A stretch of DNA of 64,000 nucleotides from Phaeobacter gallaeciensis DSM 26640 (GTDB taxonomy: Bacteria; Pseudomonadota; Alphaproteobacteria; Rhodobacterales; Rhodobacteraceae): the NCBI RefSeq assembly GCF_000511385.1, contig NC_023148.1, forward strand, positions 62,001 to 126,000, in the 5' to 3' direction. Below, piece after piece: positions 15,585 through 26,242 of this stretch (positions are counted from its first letter, which is position 1; each line of letters opens with the position of its first letter). Made by a program: the position numbers and the translations under genes. The notes under the pieces are model-generated. The model searched no databases, was not told the DNA's origin, and saw only the letters and a program-made list of their open reading frames with translations.

Positions 15585-16244
15585 ATGTGCCAACGTTCTA
15601 ACATGCAGAGGTTTTTCTCCGTCGACATGCCCGGTGTTCAGTTTGTGAGCATTGTCTTGGCATTCAGCCTCGCAGCGTTACTGCCGGTCCTCTGCCTTTA
15701 TATCTTGCTTTCGCCCGGCTTTGCAGCGGCTCTTGCCGCCGGCGGGCCATCGCTGGCCCGCTTTCTGAGGCAAGTTACGACCAACGGTCTGCCCGTAGTT
15801 TTTGCCATAAACTATGTCAGTTTTTTTCTTTTCGCGGTGATACAGAAACCAAAGGTCGCCCGCCGAGATACGGCGTTTTTCGTGCTGGTGGATATCTTGC
15901 TCAGAGCCATTCTCTTTCCAAGCCTCCACGCACTGATCTACGTTTTGTCTGCCGACTGGTTCGAGTCATTCGGGGGCAGTCGTGCAACCGCGTTGTCGGT
16001 CGTTGCCCCAACCCTTGCGCGTTCGGCGTTTTTTGAGAACATCTCCGGAGTTTATCTTTATGCGACAATGATCAGCGCGCTGCCGCTATATGTTTCAGCT
16101 TTCGGGCAGTCGGAATTTCTTGGACCGACCGTTCGTCGCTTGCCAATAAAAGCGGGCTTGATGCTGCTCGCCTTGTTTGCGTTTGCCCTGTCGGTCGGAT
16201 TGATCGCAATCGGTGCACAAGGCATCGCATTCCTTCAGGGCTAG
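15585..16244 (+). CDS. Hypothetical integral membrane protein
   Basis: About 219 residues with roughly five predicted membrane helices separated by short charged loops (for example IQKPKVARRD and FGQSEFLGPTVRR). I do not recognise the family. The ATG at 15585 or the one at 15603 could start it. Neither has a strong ribosome site. It is convergent with the APC permease. Base composition is like its neighbours and the frame is long and clean, so it is probably real. No metal-binding motif is evident. Confidence 0.55.
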   Translation: MCQRSNMQRFFSVDMPGVQFVSIVLAFSLAALLPVLCLYILLSPGFAAALAAGGPSLARFLRQVTTNGLPVVFAINYVSFFLFAVIQKPKVARRDTAFFVLVDILLRAILFPSLHALIYVLSADWFESFGGSRATALSVVAPTLARSAFFENISGVYLYATMISALPLYVSAFGQSEFLGPTVRRLPIKAGLMLLALFAFALSVGLIAIGAQGIAFLQG

Positions 16245-16255
16245 ATGATGGCTGG

Positions 16256-17599
<1,344 letters not shown>

Positions 17600-17707
17600 T
17601 TCGATCTGCCTTGGTTGCTTTTTAGGTCGTTACGCCTCTGCGCATGCCCACCCGATAGGTTTCAGGCCGCCAGAAGTCCCGACCCTGGGCGTCTGATGAA
17701 ATCGCGA

Positions 17708-18415
17708 CTACTCCCGTTGCGAGGGTGCGCCGTAGATCCGCCGGGAAGTTTGCGAACGCCATGTGACTACAACGGCGGCCCCTTGCAGAGCGATAACTGA
17801 CGCCACAAGTGCAACGAACGGCCATCGCGCCCAGTTCGGCTCAGGCATTTGGCGGTGAAAATCAAGAAAATGAAAGAACAAGAAATAGGCTGTGTGCAGC
17901 ACTGCCAGCCACCACAGAACATAAGCGCCCTGCTGGATGTATTTCCACACGGACGTGCCAAGTACCCTTTGGCTGAAATTATTCGACGTACCGGCAAGCA
18001 CAAAGCCGTAGAGCAGTGCCGCGATCCCAACCACATTGGCCAGCGCAAACCCGTGCTGAAGCATCACGTAGCGTTGCAGCTGGGGGTGAAACTCAAAACC
18101 GAACAGCCGTGCAAAATCAAGCTCGACCCAGCCGATCAGTATGATGATGGTATGCACCGTCGCCGCCAGAACCGCATAAATACCGAGCTCGCGTCGGTAC
18201 GGCATGAGCTTCCGTAAAAAGGGCGCAGACGACAAGCGTGCGAGCGGCCCAATCGCCATTGCGGCAACGATGAGCAGCAGTGAAAGATCCCCCAGCGCTC
18301 GGTTGTAGCGGTGCATCTCCGACCACTCGGCACGCGAAGCAAGCAGCAGGTATCCCGTCAGCACGGACGTTCCTATGATTAGTACGTGCCGCAGAAGGGC
18401 GGGTTTTTTCATCAT
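17708..18415 (-). CDS. Ferric reductase-like transmembrane (heme b) protein, MsrQ/YedZ-like
   Basis: A membrane protein of about 235 residues starting at the MMKKPALL methionines. Six hydrophobic helices carry histidines placed as heme b ligands (AATVHTIIILIGW, VLHTAYFLFFHF). The family contains MsrQ, the quinol-linked partner of the periplasmic methionine sulfoxide reductase MsrP, and related ferric reductase domains. No msrP lies nearby. A role in passing electrons to periplasmic repair or metal reduction is possible. The upstream ICMT-like gene ends 82 bp before, so co-transcription with the copA-DUF2933 unit is plausible. Confidence 0.7.
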   Translation of the reverse strand: MMKKPALLRHVLIIGTSVLTGYLLLASRAEWSEMHRYNRALGDLSLLLIVAAMAIGPLARLSSAPFLRKLMPYRRELGIYAVLAATVHTIIILIGWVELDFARLFGFEFHPQLQRYVMLQHGFALANVVGIAALLYGFVLAGTSNNFSQRVLGTSVWKYIQQGAYVLWWLAVLHTAYFLFFHFLDFHRQMPEPNWARWPFVALVASVIALQGAAVVVTWRSQTSRRIYGAPSQRE

Positions 18416-18497
18416 GGTTTCAGATACCGTATGTTTGCAGTCTTCCAAAGATGTTTTAGGCACGCAAGTAACACATCAGATCGGCTTTCGCTTCCAA

Positions 18498-19151
18498 TCA
18501 GCGTTCAACATTCTGCAAAGTGTTAACGTTTGGTATGAAAGCCGGAACCCGGCTAGAATACCTGTCCCAGCTTTCGCCAAAACGGGCGCGACTGTCCCCC
18601 TCCTCGCCGCGGGCCAGCCGTGCGTACATCCAGACCAGCACCGGGAACATCGCGAGCGTCAGGAGGGTCGGCCATTGCACGAGAAAGCCCAGCATGATCA
18701 GCACGAACCCCACATACTGGGGATGACGAATGCGGGCATAGGGGCCTGTCGTCGCAAGCAACCCCTGACGCTGCGCATTCCACAGATGGTGCCATGCCAC
18801 GGATATGAGCCAGAAGCCGCCGCCGATAAAGACGAAGCTCAGGAGGTGGAACGGCCCGAAATGCGGGTTCGATTGCCAGCCGAACATCATTTCGGGGAGA
18901 TGTCCGCTGTCGTGGGCAAACCAGTCTACCTCCGGCCAGGTCGATTGCAGCCAGCCGGAAAGAAAGAAGATGGTCAACGGGAACCCGTACATCTCGGTGA
19001 AGAGAGCTACGACAAAGGCGCTGAACGCTCCAAAACTGCGCCAGTCGCGTTTTGTCTGCGGCTTGAAGAAACTGAAGGCGAAAATGATGAACACCGCCGA
19101 ATTGATAAATACTAGCAGCCAGAGTCCATAGGAAGCACCTGCATCGGTCAT
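18498..19151 (-). CDS. Isoprenylcysteine carboxyl methyltransferase-like membrane protein
   Basis: A membrane protein of about 217 residues starting at the ATG at 19151, which overlaps the DUF2933 stop. It has several helices and the ICMT/PEMT signature GPYARIRHPQYVGFVLIMLG followed by a conserved E-x-x-R/F region near the C-terminus. Bacterial members methylate unknown thiols or lipids. The family recurs next to CopA/SilP-type ATPases and DUF2933 proteins. Its methyl acceptor here is unknown. It is the third gene of the CueR-controlled copA-DUF2933-ICMT unit. Confidence 0.75.
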   Translation of the reverse strand: MTDAGASYGLWLLVFINSAVFIIFAFSFFKPQTKRDWRSFGAFSAFVVALFTEMYGFPLTIFFLSGWLQSTWPEVDWFAHDSGHLPEMMFGWQSNPHFGPFHLLSFVFIGGGFWLISVAWHHLWNAQRQGLLATTGPYARIRHPQYVGFVLIMLGFLVQWPTLLTLAMFPVLVWMYARLARGEEGDSRARFGESWDRYSSRVPAFIPNVNTLQNVER

Positions 19152-19420
19152 TACTGGTCGTCTCCCTTTCCGTGCCCGCCGTGGCCTCCATGACCGCCGT
19201 GCATGAAGAAGTGCATTCCGACGCAAAGCAGCAATGGCAGCCAGATCAGCAATCCGCTGCTCAGGATGTGCACCCGGTGCTCGTAACCCAGGAGAAGGAC
19301 GCCAACTGCCAGCGCAACGATCAGATAGATGCCGGCGCGTGATCGCCAGAATGAGGGCGGGCGGGGGGCATGCTCCGATTGACTTTGATTAACATGTGAT
19401 GGATCAGGTTGATGGGTCAC
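19151..19420 (-). CDS. DUF2933 small membrane protein
   Basis: An 89-residue protein with two hydrophobic helices separated by YEHRVHI and a C-terminal tail of repeated GGHG units ending KGDDQ. The core LLIWLPLLLCVGMHFFMHGGH matches DUF2933. The Met/His-rich tail suggests metal binding. It starts 15 bp after the copper ATPase stop and overlaps the methyltransferase start. A second DUF2933 gene is at 39084-39386, also behind a CueR-type promoter, supporting a copper-linked function. Confidence 0.85.
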   Translation of the reverse strand: MTHQPDPSHVNQSQSEHAPRPPSFWRSRAGIYLIVALAVGVLLLGYEHRVHILSSGLLIWLPLLLCVGMHFFMHGGHGGHGGHGKGDDQ

Positions 19421-19435
19421 GTTGTGGCTTCCTTT

Positions 19436-21781
19436 CTAGATCTTTGCGCCGCGAAGGCGCAGCGAATTGAGCACCACCGATATCGACGAGGCGCTCATGG
19501 CGAAGGCGGCAAACATCGGGCTGATGAGGATGCCGAAGAACGGAAACAGCACCCCCGCCGCGACAGGCACGCCAGAGGCGTTGTAGATCAGTGCGAAGAA
19601 CAGGTTCTGCCGGATATTACGCATGGTGGCCCGTGCGAGCCGCCGTGCGCGCACGATACCGTCGAGGTTGCCCTTGACCAGCGTGATGCCCGCGCTTTCG
19701 ATGGCCACATCGGCCCCGGTGCCCATGGCGATGCCGACATCGGCCTGGGCCAGGGCCGGCGCGTCGTTGACGCCATCGCCGGCCATCGCCACCTTGCGGC
19801 CCTCCTGCTGCAACTCCTTGATGATCCGCGCCTTGTCCTCGGGCAGCACGTCGGCCCGGATCTCGTCAATGCCGAGACGTGCGCCGATCGCCTTGGCCGT
19901 GCGCTCGTTGTCACCGGTGGCCATGATGACGCGGAATCCCAGTGCATGCAGGTCCTTGATGGCGGCGGGCGTGGTCTCCTTCACCGGATCGGCGACAGCG
20001 ACGAGACCCGCGATCTCGCCATCCAGCACCACGAACATCACCGTCTCGCCCTCGTCGCGACGGGCATTTGCCTTGGCGGTCAGGTCGCCGGCCTCAAGGC
20101 CAAGGTCCCGGATCATCGCCAGGTTGCCCAATGCGACCGCCTTGCCGCCCACGACGCCCTTCACGCCCTTTCCTGTGACCGCCTCGAAGTCGTCCGCGTC
20201 CGCCATCTTCACATCGCGCTCTTCCGCGCCGCGCACGATGGCCTCAGCGAGGGGGTGTTCCGATCCGCGCTCCAGCGATGCGGCGAGACGCAGGACCTCG
20301 GCCTCGTCGTGACCGGGTTGCGGCAGGACGGCGACAAGCTGCGGCTTGCCCATCGTCAACGTGCCGGTCTTGTCGACGATCAGGGTATCGACCTTCTCGA
20401 ACCGCTCCAGCGCCTCGGCGTTCTTGATCAGCACCCCGGCCTGGGCCCCCCGCCCCGTTGCCGTCATGATCGACATCGGCGTGGCGAGGCCGAGCGCACA
20501 GGGACAGGCGATGATCAACACGGCGACAGCCGAGATCAATGCGTAGGACAGCGCCGGGGATGGCCCCCAGACCGCCCACGCGATGAAGGACAGGACCGCG
20601 ATACCGATCACGGCCGGAACGAAATATCCCGCCACCTTGTCGGCATACTTCTGGATCGGTGCGCGCGAGCGTTGCGCGTTCGACACCATCTCGACGATCT
20701 GCGCGAGCATCGTGTCGGACCCGACACGCGTCGCCTCCATCACCAGACTGCCAGTGCCGTTGATCGTCGCACCAGTTACCGGGTCGCCTTCGGTCTTCTC
20801 GACCGGCACAGGTTCACCGGAGATCATGCTTTCGTCGATCGAGGACCGGCCGTCCAGAACCACGCCATCGACAGGCACCTTGTCACCGGGCCGTACGCGC
20901 AGCCGGTCGCCGACCTGTACGTCCTCCAGCGGGATCTCCTCTTCGGAGCCATCGTCCCGCATGACCCGCGCGGTCTTGGCGGCCATATCGAGTAGCGCAC
21001 GGATCGCCTTGCCGGTTCCTTCACGTGCGCGCAATTCCATCACCTGACCGAGCAGCACGAGCGTCACGATCACCGCCGCCGCCTCGAAGTAGACGCCGAC
21101 ATGGCCTTCGGAGTCTCGGAACCCATCAGGGAATATGTCCGGTGCGAGAACGGCAACGACGCTGAAGAGCCAGGCGGCAAGAACGCCCATGCCGATCAGG
21201 GAGAACATGTTGAGGTTCAATGTGCGGAACGAAATCCATCCGCGTTCCAGAAACGGCCAGCCGCACCACAAGACCACTGGCGTTGCCAGGATCAATTCGA
21301 TCCATTGTGTGGTGCCTTCGCCAAAAAAAGTCCGGACTGCGGGGAAACCGACGAATGGCCCCATCGTGAGGACAAGGAGCGGGATCGTCAGGACTGTGCC
21401 GACCCAGAACCGCCGTGTGAAATCCACCAGTTCGGGATTTGGACCTTCATCGCCCGGCACACCGGATTCCAGTTCCAACCCCATGCCACAGATCGGGCAC
21501 GCGCCCGGATCAGGCTGCCGCACCTGAGGGTGCATCGGGCAAGTGTAAATGGGACCATCATGCCCTTGGGGAACCAGATCATATCGTCCATCCGCCGGCG
21601 CGGCACCTGCTTGGTGGTCGTGATGATCATGTGCTGAATGGACCTCGAGCTCCGATTCCGGCACGAGATGCATCCCGCATTTCGGACAATTGCCGGGCTC
21701 AACCTGCCGCACCTCAGGGTGCATTGGGCAAACGAATACCGAAGAAGCTGCTGTGGTTTCAGAACTGTCGGGGGTGCTCAT
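19436..21781 (-). CDS. Copper/silver-translocating P1B-type ATPase (SilP/CopF-like)
   Basis: A protein of about 781 residues starting at the ATG at 21781 (MSTPDSSE), with a CueR promoter upstream. Instead of HMA domains, the N-terminus has two short heavy-metal-binding modules, each CPMHP-x-VRQ followed by CPxCGM, separated by a His-rich linker (HSAHDHHDH). The core has the CPC ion-binding motif ([12 protein letters not shown]), the [10 protein letters not shown] phosphorylation site, and TGDN and GDGVNDAP motifs. It should export Cu(I) or Ag(I). It leads the unit that contains DUF2933 and the ICMT-like protein. A second, HMA-containing ATPase lies at 30438-32948. Confidence 0.93.
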   Translation of the reverse strand: MSTPDSSETTAASSVFVCPMHPEVRQVEPGNCPKCGMHLVPESELEVHSAHDHHDHQAGAAPADGRYDLVPQGHDGPIYTCPMHPQVRQPDPGACPICGMGLELESGVPGDEGPNPELVDFTRRFWVGTVLTIPLLVLTMGPFVGFPAVRTFFGEGTTQWIELILATPVVLWCGWPFLERGWISFRTLNLNMFSLIGMGVLAAWLFSVVAVLAPDIFPDGFRDSEGHVGVYFEAAAVIVTLVLLGQVMELRAREGTGKAIRALLDMAAKTARVMRDDGSEEEIPLEDVQVGDRLRVRPGDKVPVDGVVLDGRSSIDESMISGEPVPVEKTEGDPVTGATINGTGSLVMEATRVGSDTMLAQIVEMVSNAQRSRAPIQKYADKVAGYFVPAVIGIAVLSFIAWAVWGPSPALSYALISAVAVLIIACPCALGLATPMSIMTATGRGAQAGVLIKNAEALERFEKVDTLIVDKTGTLTMGKPQLVAVLPQPGHDEAEVLRLAASLERGSEHPLAEAIVRGAEERDVKMADADDFEAVTGKGVKGVVGGKAVALGNLAMIRDLGLEAGDLTAKANARRDEGETVMFVVLDGEIAGLVAVADPVKETTPAAIKDLHALGFRVIMATGDNERTAKAIGARLGIDEIRADVLPEDKARIIKELQQEGRKVAMAGDGVNDAPALAQADVGIAMGTGADVAIESAGITLVKGNLDGIVRARRLARATMRNIRQNLFFALIYNASGVPVAAGVLFPFFGILISPMFAAFAMSASSISVVLNSLRLRGAKI

Positions 21782-21810
21782 TTTGCGGTCCTTTCCGAGA
21801 ATGCTTCTCT

Positions 21811-21841
21811 TGCCTAAGGCTTCCATCCACAGGAGGGTCAA
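21811..21841 (-). promoter_or_regulatory. CueR-type promoter of the copA(SilP)-DUF2933-ICMT unit
   Basis: On the reverse strand TTGACC (21836-21841), a 19-bp spacer containing CTCC-N7-GGAAG, and TAGGCA (21811-21816) match the CueR promoter pattern. It lies between copA and the lgt stop, about 30 bp before the copA start. Confidence 0.75.
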
Positions 21842-21859
21842 GAGAGATCAGTATGGTGA

Positions 21860-22780
21860 TTACATTGCGGATCTGCGGGGTGGCGCTGTCCGGCCCCGTT
21901 CCCGTCGGGCGAGCACGATCAACGCCAGCCCGACCAACACCATCGGCATGGAGAGCAACTGGCCCATCGTCAAACCCCACTCACCAAAATGGAGCGCATG
22001 GCCAATCGGGTTGTCCGCCGTCACAAACTGTTGGTCCGGTTGCCGGAACATCTCGACGAAATTCCGGGCAAGACCATAGCCGGTCAGAAACACGCCAGCC
22101 AAGGCACCGGGCATTTTCAGCCAGCCCCGGCCCCAAGCGAGATAAATGAGCAGCATTCCAAGAATGAGCCCCTCCAATACCGCCTCGTACAGCTGGGACG
22201 GGTGTCGGGCGCAGAGGCCGCTAACCCCTGGGCAGGCCTGCGCGACTTCGCCGGGAAAGATCACCGCCCAGGGAACGTCCGTTGGACGCCCCCACAACTC
22301 ATTGTTGGTGAAGTTCGCCAGCCTCCCAAGAAACAAGCCTGGTGGTGTTGCCAAAGCCAGCAAGTCGCCAGTGCTGAGCAATGACGCGTTCTGTCTAAGG
22401 CAGAACAGCAAGGCCGCGATTACAACGCCCGCGAACCCCCCGTGGAAAGACATGCCGCCTTGCCAGACCATCAGAATTTCCAAGGGATTGGCGAGATAAT
22501 ATGCGGGCTGGTAGAACAGTACAAAGCCCAGGCGACCACCAGCAATCACACCGATGATGATCCACGTCAGAAGATCTTCGATCTGCGTTCGGTCAAGCGG
22601 CGGTCCAGCTGACGTCCAGAGCGCGGGACGGCTTATGGCACTCAAACAAATGCGCCAGCCAATCAGGATACCGAAGATATAGGCTAGCGCGTACCAGCGG
22701 AGTGCGAATGTGACCCCCCCGATGTCGAAGGAGAAGAGGTCGGTTCCAATATCCGGAAATGGCAATCCCGCTGGCAGCAC
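21860..22780 (-). CDS. lgt: Prolipoprotein diacylglyceryl transferase
   Basis: A 306-residue inner-membrane enzyme with seven helices. The Lgt signature is present ([17 protein letters not shown]) with the nearby GGMSFHGG and RHPSQLYEA segments that hold catalytic residues. Lgt transfers diacylglycerol to the lipobox cysteine, the first step before LspA and Lnt. It lies 105 bp downstream of the DUF302 gene and directly upstream of the copper ATPase promoter. It joins the lspA-lnt pair at 6654-8600 to make an almost complete accessory lipoprotein pathway in this window. Confidence 0.92.
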   Translation of the reverse strand: MLPAGLPFPDIGTDLFSFDIGGVTFALRWYALAYIFGILIGWRICLSAISRPALWTSAGPPLDRTQIEDLLTWIIIGVIAGGRLGFVLFYQPAYYLANPLEILMVWQGGMSFHGGFAGVVIAALLFCLRQNASLLSTGDLLALATPPGLFLGRLANFTNNELWGRPTDVPWAVIFPGEVAQACPGVSGLCARHPSQLYEAVLEGLILGMLLIYLAWGRGWLKMPGALAGVFLTGYGLARNFVEMFRQPDQQFVTADNPIGHALHFGEWGLTMGQLLSMPMVLVGLALIVLARRERGRTAPPRRSAM

Positions 22781-22885
22781 TGGGTGAGTTCCTCATAAGC
22801 AATTTACGTGGGGATTAGATGGCATTGATCGAGCACCGCTAAACGCGCTCGATCTGCGACAGGGCATCCAACGCCCATCCCGCAA

Positions 22886-23272
22886 TCACGCGGTGTCGAG
22901 GGCGTCCCGCAGGAGATCGCGGACTTCGCCGGCGACCGCATCCAGGTCTTGGTTCTGCACCGCCTGCATCGAAGCGACAGGATCGACCGCGCTGACCTCG
23001 GTGTCGCCGTCCACTTGCCGCAAGATGACATTGCAGGGAAGCATCGCACCGATGCGAGGCTCAATCTCGATGGCTTTGTGCGCCATGCCCGGATTACAGG
23101 CCCCCAGGATGCGGTAAGGCGGCATGTCCGCATCAAGTTTCTTTTTCATCGTCGCTTTGACGTCAATCTCAGTCAGAACGCCGAAGCCCTTGTCTGCCAG
23201 GGCATCCCGAACACGCAATTCTGCGTCATCGATATTGGTGTCTTTCAGGACGCGATCATAGGTATAGGCCAT
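22886..23272 (-). CDS. DUF302 family protein
   Basis: A 128-residue cytoplasmic-looking protein with the DUF302 layout: GFGVLTEIDVKATM, the RILGACNP turn and IEIEPRIGAMLPCNVILR. The two cysteines (ACNP and LPCN) are conserved in many DUF302 proteins, and binding of a small ligand or metal has been suggested. No signal peptide is seen. It is upstream of lgt in the same direction. Function unknown. Confidence 0.8.
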   Translation of the reverse strand: MAYTYDRVLKDTNIDDAELRVRDALADKGFGVLTEIDVKATMKKKLDADMPPYRILGACNPGMAHKAIEIEPRIGAMLPCNVILRQVDGDTEVSAVDPVASMQAVQNQDLDAVAGEVRDLLRDALDTA

Positions 23273-23404
23273 GGGGATTTTCCTTTCCGTGTCTCTATTT
23301 TTTTTGGCATATCGAGGCTAAACGGTTCAGGTCGCGGTCCGGTTCAATGTCCCGGCCGAGAACGGTTTTGGCGTCGGGTGCCGGAAAATCCGGCACTCAT
23401 TGGC

Positions 23405-23866
23405 TCAGTTGTCCTCCATCATGGAGCCGTTGCCCATGCCCTGACCGTTGCCGGGCCTCGCAGGCGCATCTGCCATGTTCGAGCGCATCATCTGCATCCG
23501 TTCCATCCTATCGGCCGGAGCGGCCATCTCTTCCGGCGTCACCGCGCCGTCGCCATCGGCATCGAGGTGCTGAAAACGATCCACCATCATTTCGCGGATC
23601 ATTGCGCTGTGGAGAGCTTCAAACTCGGTAATCGAGAGGTTTCCATCCCCATCGCTGTCAAACTCGGAAAGCTTGGCCTGAAGCCGCGTGCGCATTTCTT
23701 CCGGCGTGGTTGTGCCGTCTCCATCAGTGTCGAACATTTGCATCATGCCTGCCCCACCTTGGGCACCAAGCTGCCCACCGTGCCCATGGTTGGCATCCGC
23801 GAAGGCCGCGCCACCAAAGGCGGTTGCAGCCAGGGTCATTGCAGCGAGTAAAGTGTTGCGTTTCAT
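23405..23866 (-). CDS. Secreted EF-hand calcium-binding protein
   Basis: A 153-residue protein from the ATG at 23866, which has GAGG 8 nt upstream. An earlier in-frame GTG at 23875 sits inside that ribosome site. After a signal peptide ending AAFA the sequence has three EF-hand loops: DTDGDGTTTPEE, DSDGDGNLSITE and DADGDGAVTPEE. The C-terminus is Met-rich (MERMQMMRSNM, GQGMGNGSMM), which could also bind Cu(I). EF-hand proteins of this type occur next to copper oxidases in Proteobacteria. Its exact role is unknown. Confidence 0.8.
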   Translation of the reverse strand: MKRNTLLAAMTLAATAFGGAAFADANHGHGGQLGAQGGAGMMQMFDTDGDGTTTPEEMRTRLQAKLSEFDSDGDGNLSITEFEALHSAMIREMMVDRFQHLDADGDGAVTPEEMAAPADRMERMQMMRSNMADAPARPGNGQGMGNGSMMEDN

Positions 23867-24173
23867 TTCGATCACCTCGTGTCAGTGTTGCGATACCCAC
23901 TATATGGGATGCACCTGCAGATGCGGAATACCACGCGAGCCGGTGTTTTGTATCGCGAGGTCACAAAGGCGGGGTCTGTTACAAACTGCGACAAATCAAT
24001 TCGGGGCGAACGCTCCTCTTCATCTAAGACATGCGATATCCAGAGAAAAACCTGTCGAGGAGTCGTGTACCAACTGACACCGAAACCATGTTTCGGTGGA
24101 AGTGAAATTCGGAAGAGTTGGTGTCGAGAGTGGCAGAGGCCCTGATGTTCCCGAAAATTCAGTCATTCAACCC
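23867..24173. other. Non-coding divergent intergenic region with weak operator-like repeats
   Basis: A 307-bp gap between the divergent EF-hand and lipoprotein genes. I see no gene in it. At 23977-23993 the reverse strand reads TGTCGCA-N3-TGTAACA with a 10-bp period, similar in layout to the response-regulator boxes at 39008 and 48564 but poorer. A palindrome CGAAAC-cat-GTTTCG lies at about 24083-24097. Confidence 0.35.
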
Positions 24174-24821
24174 ATGGCAGGAGGCTGCAAGTTGCTCTTT
24201 TTGAACCGCATTTTCTTGGTGCTTGCCTTGGTGATTTTGGCGGGGTGCGGTGCAGGAAACGACATGCGCCCTGATGCTTCAGCCGAAGTCATCAGTAGTG
24301 CATCCTACAGTCACGACGGACCGGCCGCGTTGACGCTGTACACTATGATCAATAACAGGTCCGGAGCGGGTGCGCATACCAGCGTCATGATCAATGGGTC
24401 GCAGCGCGTTATCTTCGATCCGGCAGGAACGGTCCGGCTGAGCGCGGTACCGGAACGGGGAGATGTGCTTTATGGCATTACTCCACAAGTGGCCGATTTT
24501 TACGCACGGGCTCATGCACGGGAGACCTACCATGTCGTCATACAAGAGATCGATGTGTCCCCCGAAGTCGCGGAGCGCGCCTTGCAACTTGCATTGGCAA
24601 ACGGTCCGGCTGCTTCAGGCTTTTGTAGCGTCAGTACTTCTGCGATCCTAAGGCAATTACCAGGATTTGAATCCATTGGACGCACATTTTTTCCAAAGCG
24701 CCTGATGGCGGATTTTGGCAAGTTGCCGGGCGTGCGAACCACAAAGCTGTTCGAGAACGATGAGGACGACAAATCCGTAGCGATCGCACAGTTCGAAAAT
24801 TCACTTGCGACGCGGCCTTGA
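24174..24821 (+). CDS. Hypothetical lipoprotein
   Basis: About 215 residues. The start at 24174 opens a hydrophobic signal with a lipobox (VILAGCGAG). The mature part includes AHTSVMINGSQRVIFDPAG and a segment VVIQEIDVSPEVAERAL, with a single later cysteine pattern GFCSVSTSAIL. The layout (short acidic linker, then a compact globular domain) is shared with hypothetical lipoproteins of marine Alphaproteobacteria, but no function is known to me. The gene stands alone on the + strand, convergent with the L,D-transpeptidase at 24909. Confidence 0.6.
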   Translation: MAGGCKLLFLNRIFLVLALVILAGCGAGNDMRPDASAEVISSASYSHDGPAALTLYTMINNRSGAGAHTSVMINGSQRVIFDPAGTVRLSAVPERGDVLYGITPQVADFYARAHARETYHVVIQEIDVSPEVAERALQLALANGPAASGFCSVSTSAILRQLPGFESIGRTFFPKRLMADFGKLPGVRTTKLFENDEDDKSVAIAQFENSLATRP

Positions 24822-24908
24822 GTGTTCGTCCAACAATTCGTTGCAAGTTGTCCCTGCACGACGCGGTACTCGGCGTGTGAGCCAAAGATTCTCTGTCCTA
24901 CGAATAGG

Positions 24909-25574
24909 TCAGCTTCGAGCGGTAACGCTGTCTTCGGCCGAGTAAAGGAACGCCGTCGATCCGACAGCGACATTCGGATAGAGATCATTGATATGGGCCA
25001 TCACCATGCGCACGCATCCCGAACTGGCCCGGCCGCCAATGCTGCGAGGGCTCGGCGTTCCGTGAATTCGAAGGTACGTATCCCGATCTCCGACGAATAG
25101 ATACAAAGCCCTGCTGCCCAAGGCATTGTTGGGGCCGGGCTCCATACCGTCGGCAAACCGCTCGTAAGCCTCCGGATCGCGTTCGATCATTGACTGTGTT
25201 GGCGTCCAGTGCGGCCATTCGACCTTTCGGCGGATCGTATAGGTGCCGGGTTCATAGAGATCGCCCTTGGCAATCGCGACCCCGTAGCGCATCGCGGTGC
25301 CATCTTCCTCGATATGGTACAGATAGCGCGCGATCGCATCGACGTGAATGTCACCCGGGCGCAAACCGTCATTCGCCAAAACGCGTTGCGGCAGCAGCCT
25401 GGGATGCAGCCCCCATGGGTTGGTTGTTGCCGGGTCATAGTTGGCGGGCGTGACCTGCGCATCCCAAGCTGCTTTTTCGGCTGTTGTCGGCCAGGTCTTA
25501 GCGAATGCTGGCGAACTCAGAGAAGCTGAAAACAGCGAGCCGGAAAGTGCAAGGAAGTGTCGTCTTGTAACCAT
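24909..25574 (-). CDS. L,D-transpeptidase (YkuD domain), first copy
   Basis: A 221-residue protein with an N-terminal twin-arginine-like signal (MVTRRHFLALSGS). The YkuD catalytic motif is complete: an RIHGTPSP segment with the conserved His, then SSGCVRM with the nucleophilic Cys. These enzymes make 3-3 peptidoglycan cross-links or attach lipoproteins to the wall. It is the last gene of a - strand unit LDT-multicopper oxidase-DsbB-LDT. The window carries two more YkuD proteins (27631 and 38367), each in a copper-oxidase operon. Published work reports that copper inhibits L,D-transpeptidases, so extra copies near copper genes may compensate. Confidence 0.88.
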   Translation of the reverse strand: MVTRRHFLALSGSLFSASLSSPAFAKTWPTTAEKAAWDAQVTPANYDPATTNPWGLHPRLLPQRVLANDGLRPGDIHVDAIARYLYHIEEDGTAMRYGVAIAKGDLYEPGTYTIRRKVEWPHWTPTQSMIERDPEAYERFADGMEPGPNNALGSRALYLFVGDRDTYLRIHGTPSPRSIGGRASSGCVRMVMAHINDLYPNVAVGSTAFLYSAEDSVTARS

Positions 25575-25616
25575 GAAGCGAAGCCCTTTGTTTGTTTTCG
25601 ATGAATGCGAGACGAT

Positions 25617-26129
25617 TCAAGAAACGTCCGCGACCCCATGCCATCGACCCTTTTGATGTCTTGCGATCGCGACCAACCAGAGGCAAGCAAGGACACCGCT
25701 TAGGATCGCGTTCCAACTGGCCATGGACAACGTCAGAAATTCCCAGACAACCTCATTGCACAGAACAAGAGTGGACGCATTTGAACTCGCAGAGGGCAGC
25801 AATTCCGATACCGACATTTGGGAAACATCGAGGCCGGATCCCGTGCAAGAAGTCGGTCCCTCCCACCAGCCGCGCTCGACACCGGTATGAAACATTCCCA
25901 ACGCGGATGTGCTGAGTGCCGACAGGGCACCGATTATCAGGATTGGCAAAATCGGCAGAGCAAAGAGCAACAGAGCGCCCATTCCAATGGCGATTGCGTG
26001 TGGGTAGCGTTGCCAGATGCACATTGCGCACGGCGCGTACCCAAGAGCCTGGAAAACGAAGGCCCCTAACAGCAAGGCGGCTGATCCTGCCGCCGCAGTC
26101 ATGCCGAGAGATTTTGGTGTCAGGGTCAA
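25617..26129 (-). CDS. dsbB: DsbB-family disulfide bond formation protein
   Basis: A 170-residue four-helix membrane protein with CAMC in the first periplasmic loop (Cys34, Cys37) and a cysteine pair in the second loop (TSCTGSG, LCNEV). It should pass electrons from a DsbA partner to quinone. It belongs to the DsbB/DsbI branch and is unlike the shorter protein at 1802-2245. It is 43 bp upstream of the L,D-transpeptidase, and a TGTATCC-type box lies 87 bp upstream of its start. Many L,D-transpeptidases have a single catalytic cysteine, so a direct redox link to them is speculative. Confidence 0.87.
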   Translation of the reverse strand: MTLTPKSLGMTAAAGSAALLLGAFVFQALGYAPCAMCIWQRYPHAIAIGMGALLLFALPILPILIIGALSALSTSALGMFHTGVERGWWEGPTSCTGSGLDVSQMSVSELLPSASSNASTLVLCNEVVWEFLTLSMASWNAILSGVLACLWLVAIARHQKGRWHGVADVS

Positions 26130-26215
26130 TGAACGCTCCCGTTGGCAATCGATGGACCTGTTTCTCGCTTGTCAGGTTACGTAGACGGCAAAAGGCCTGT
26201 TATCATTCAGAGATT

Positions 26216-26232
26216 TGTAACGGTATGTATCC
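26216..26232. promoter_or_regulatory. Candidate response-regulator box upstream of dsbB
   Basis: TGTAACG-N3-TGTATCC, two TGTA-type half sites with a 10-bp period, in the 113-bp gap between the multicopper oxidase and dsbB. The same layout occurs at 39008-39024 and twice at 48564-48608, beside the two-component system genes. Confidence 0.5.
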
Positions 26233-26242
26233 GTCTCGACCC

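Noticed and set aside
19409..20995. A 528-codon + strand frame opposite the copper ATPase
   Set aside because: Composition is His/Arg-rich and it mirrors a fully conserved P-type ATPase on the other strand. It is a GC-driven shadow.
23405..23875. A GTG start at 23875 for the EF-hand protein
   Set aside because: The GTG lies inside the ribosome site of the ATG at 23866.
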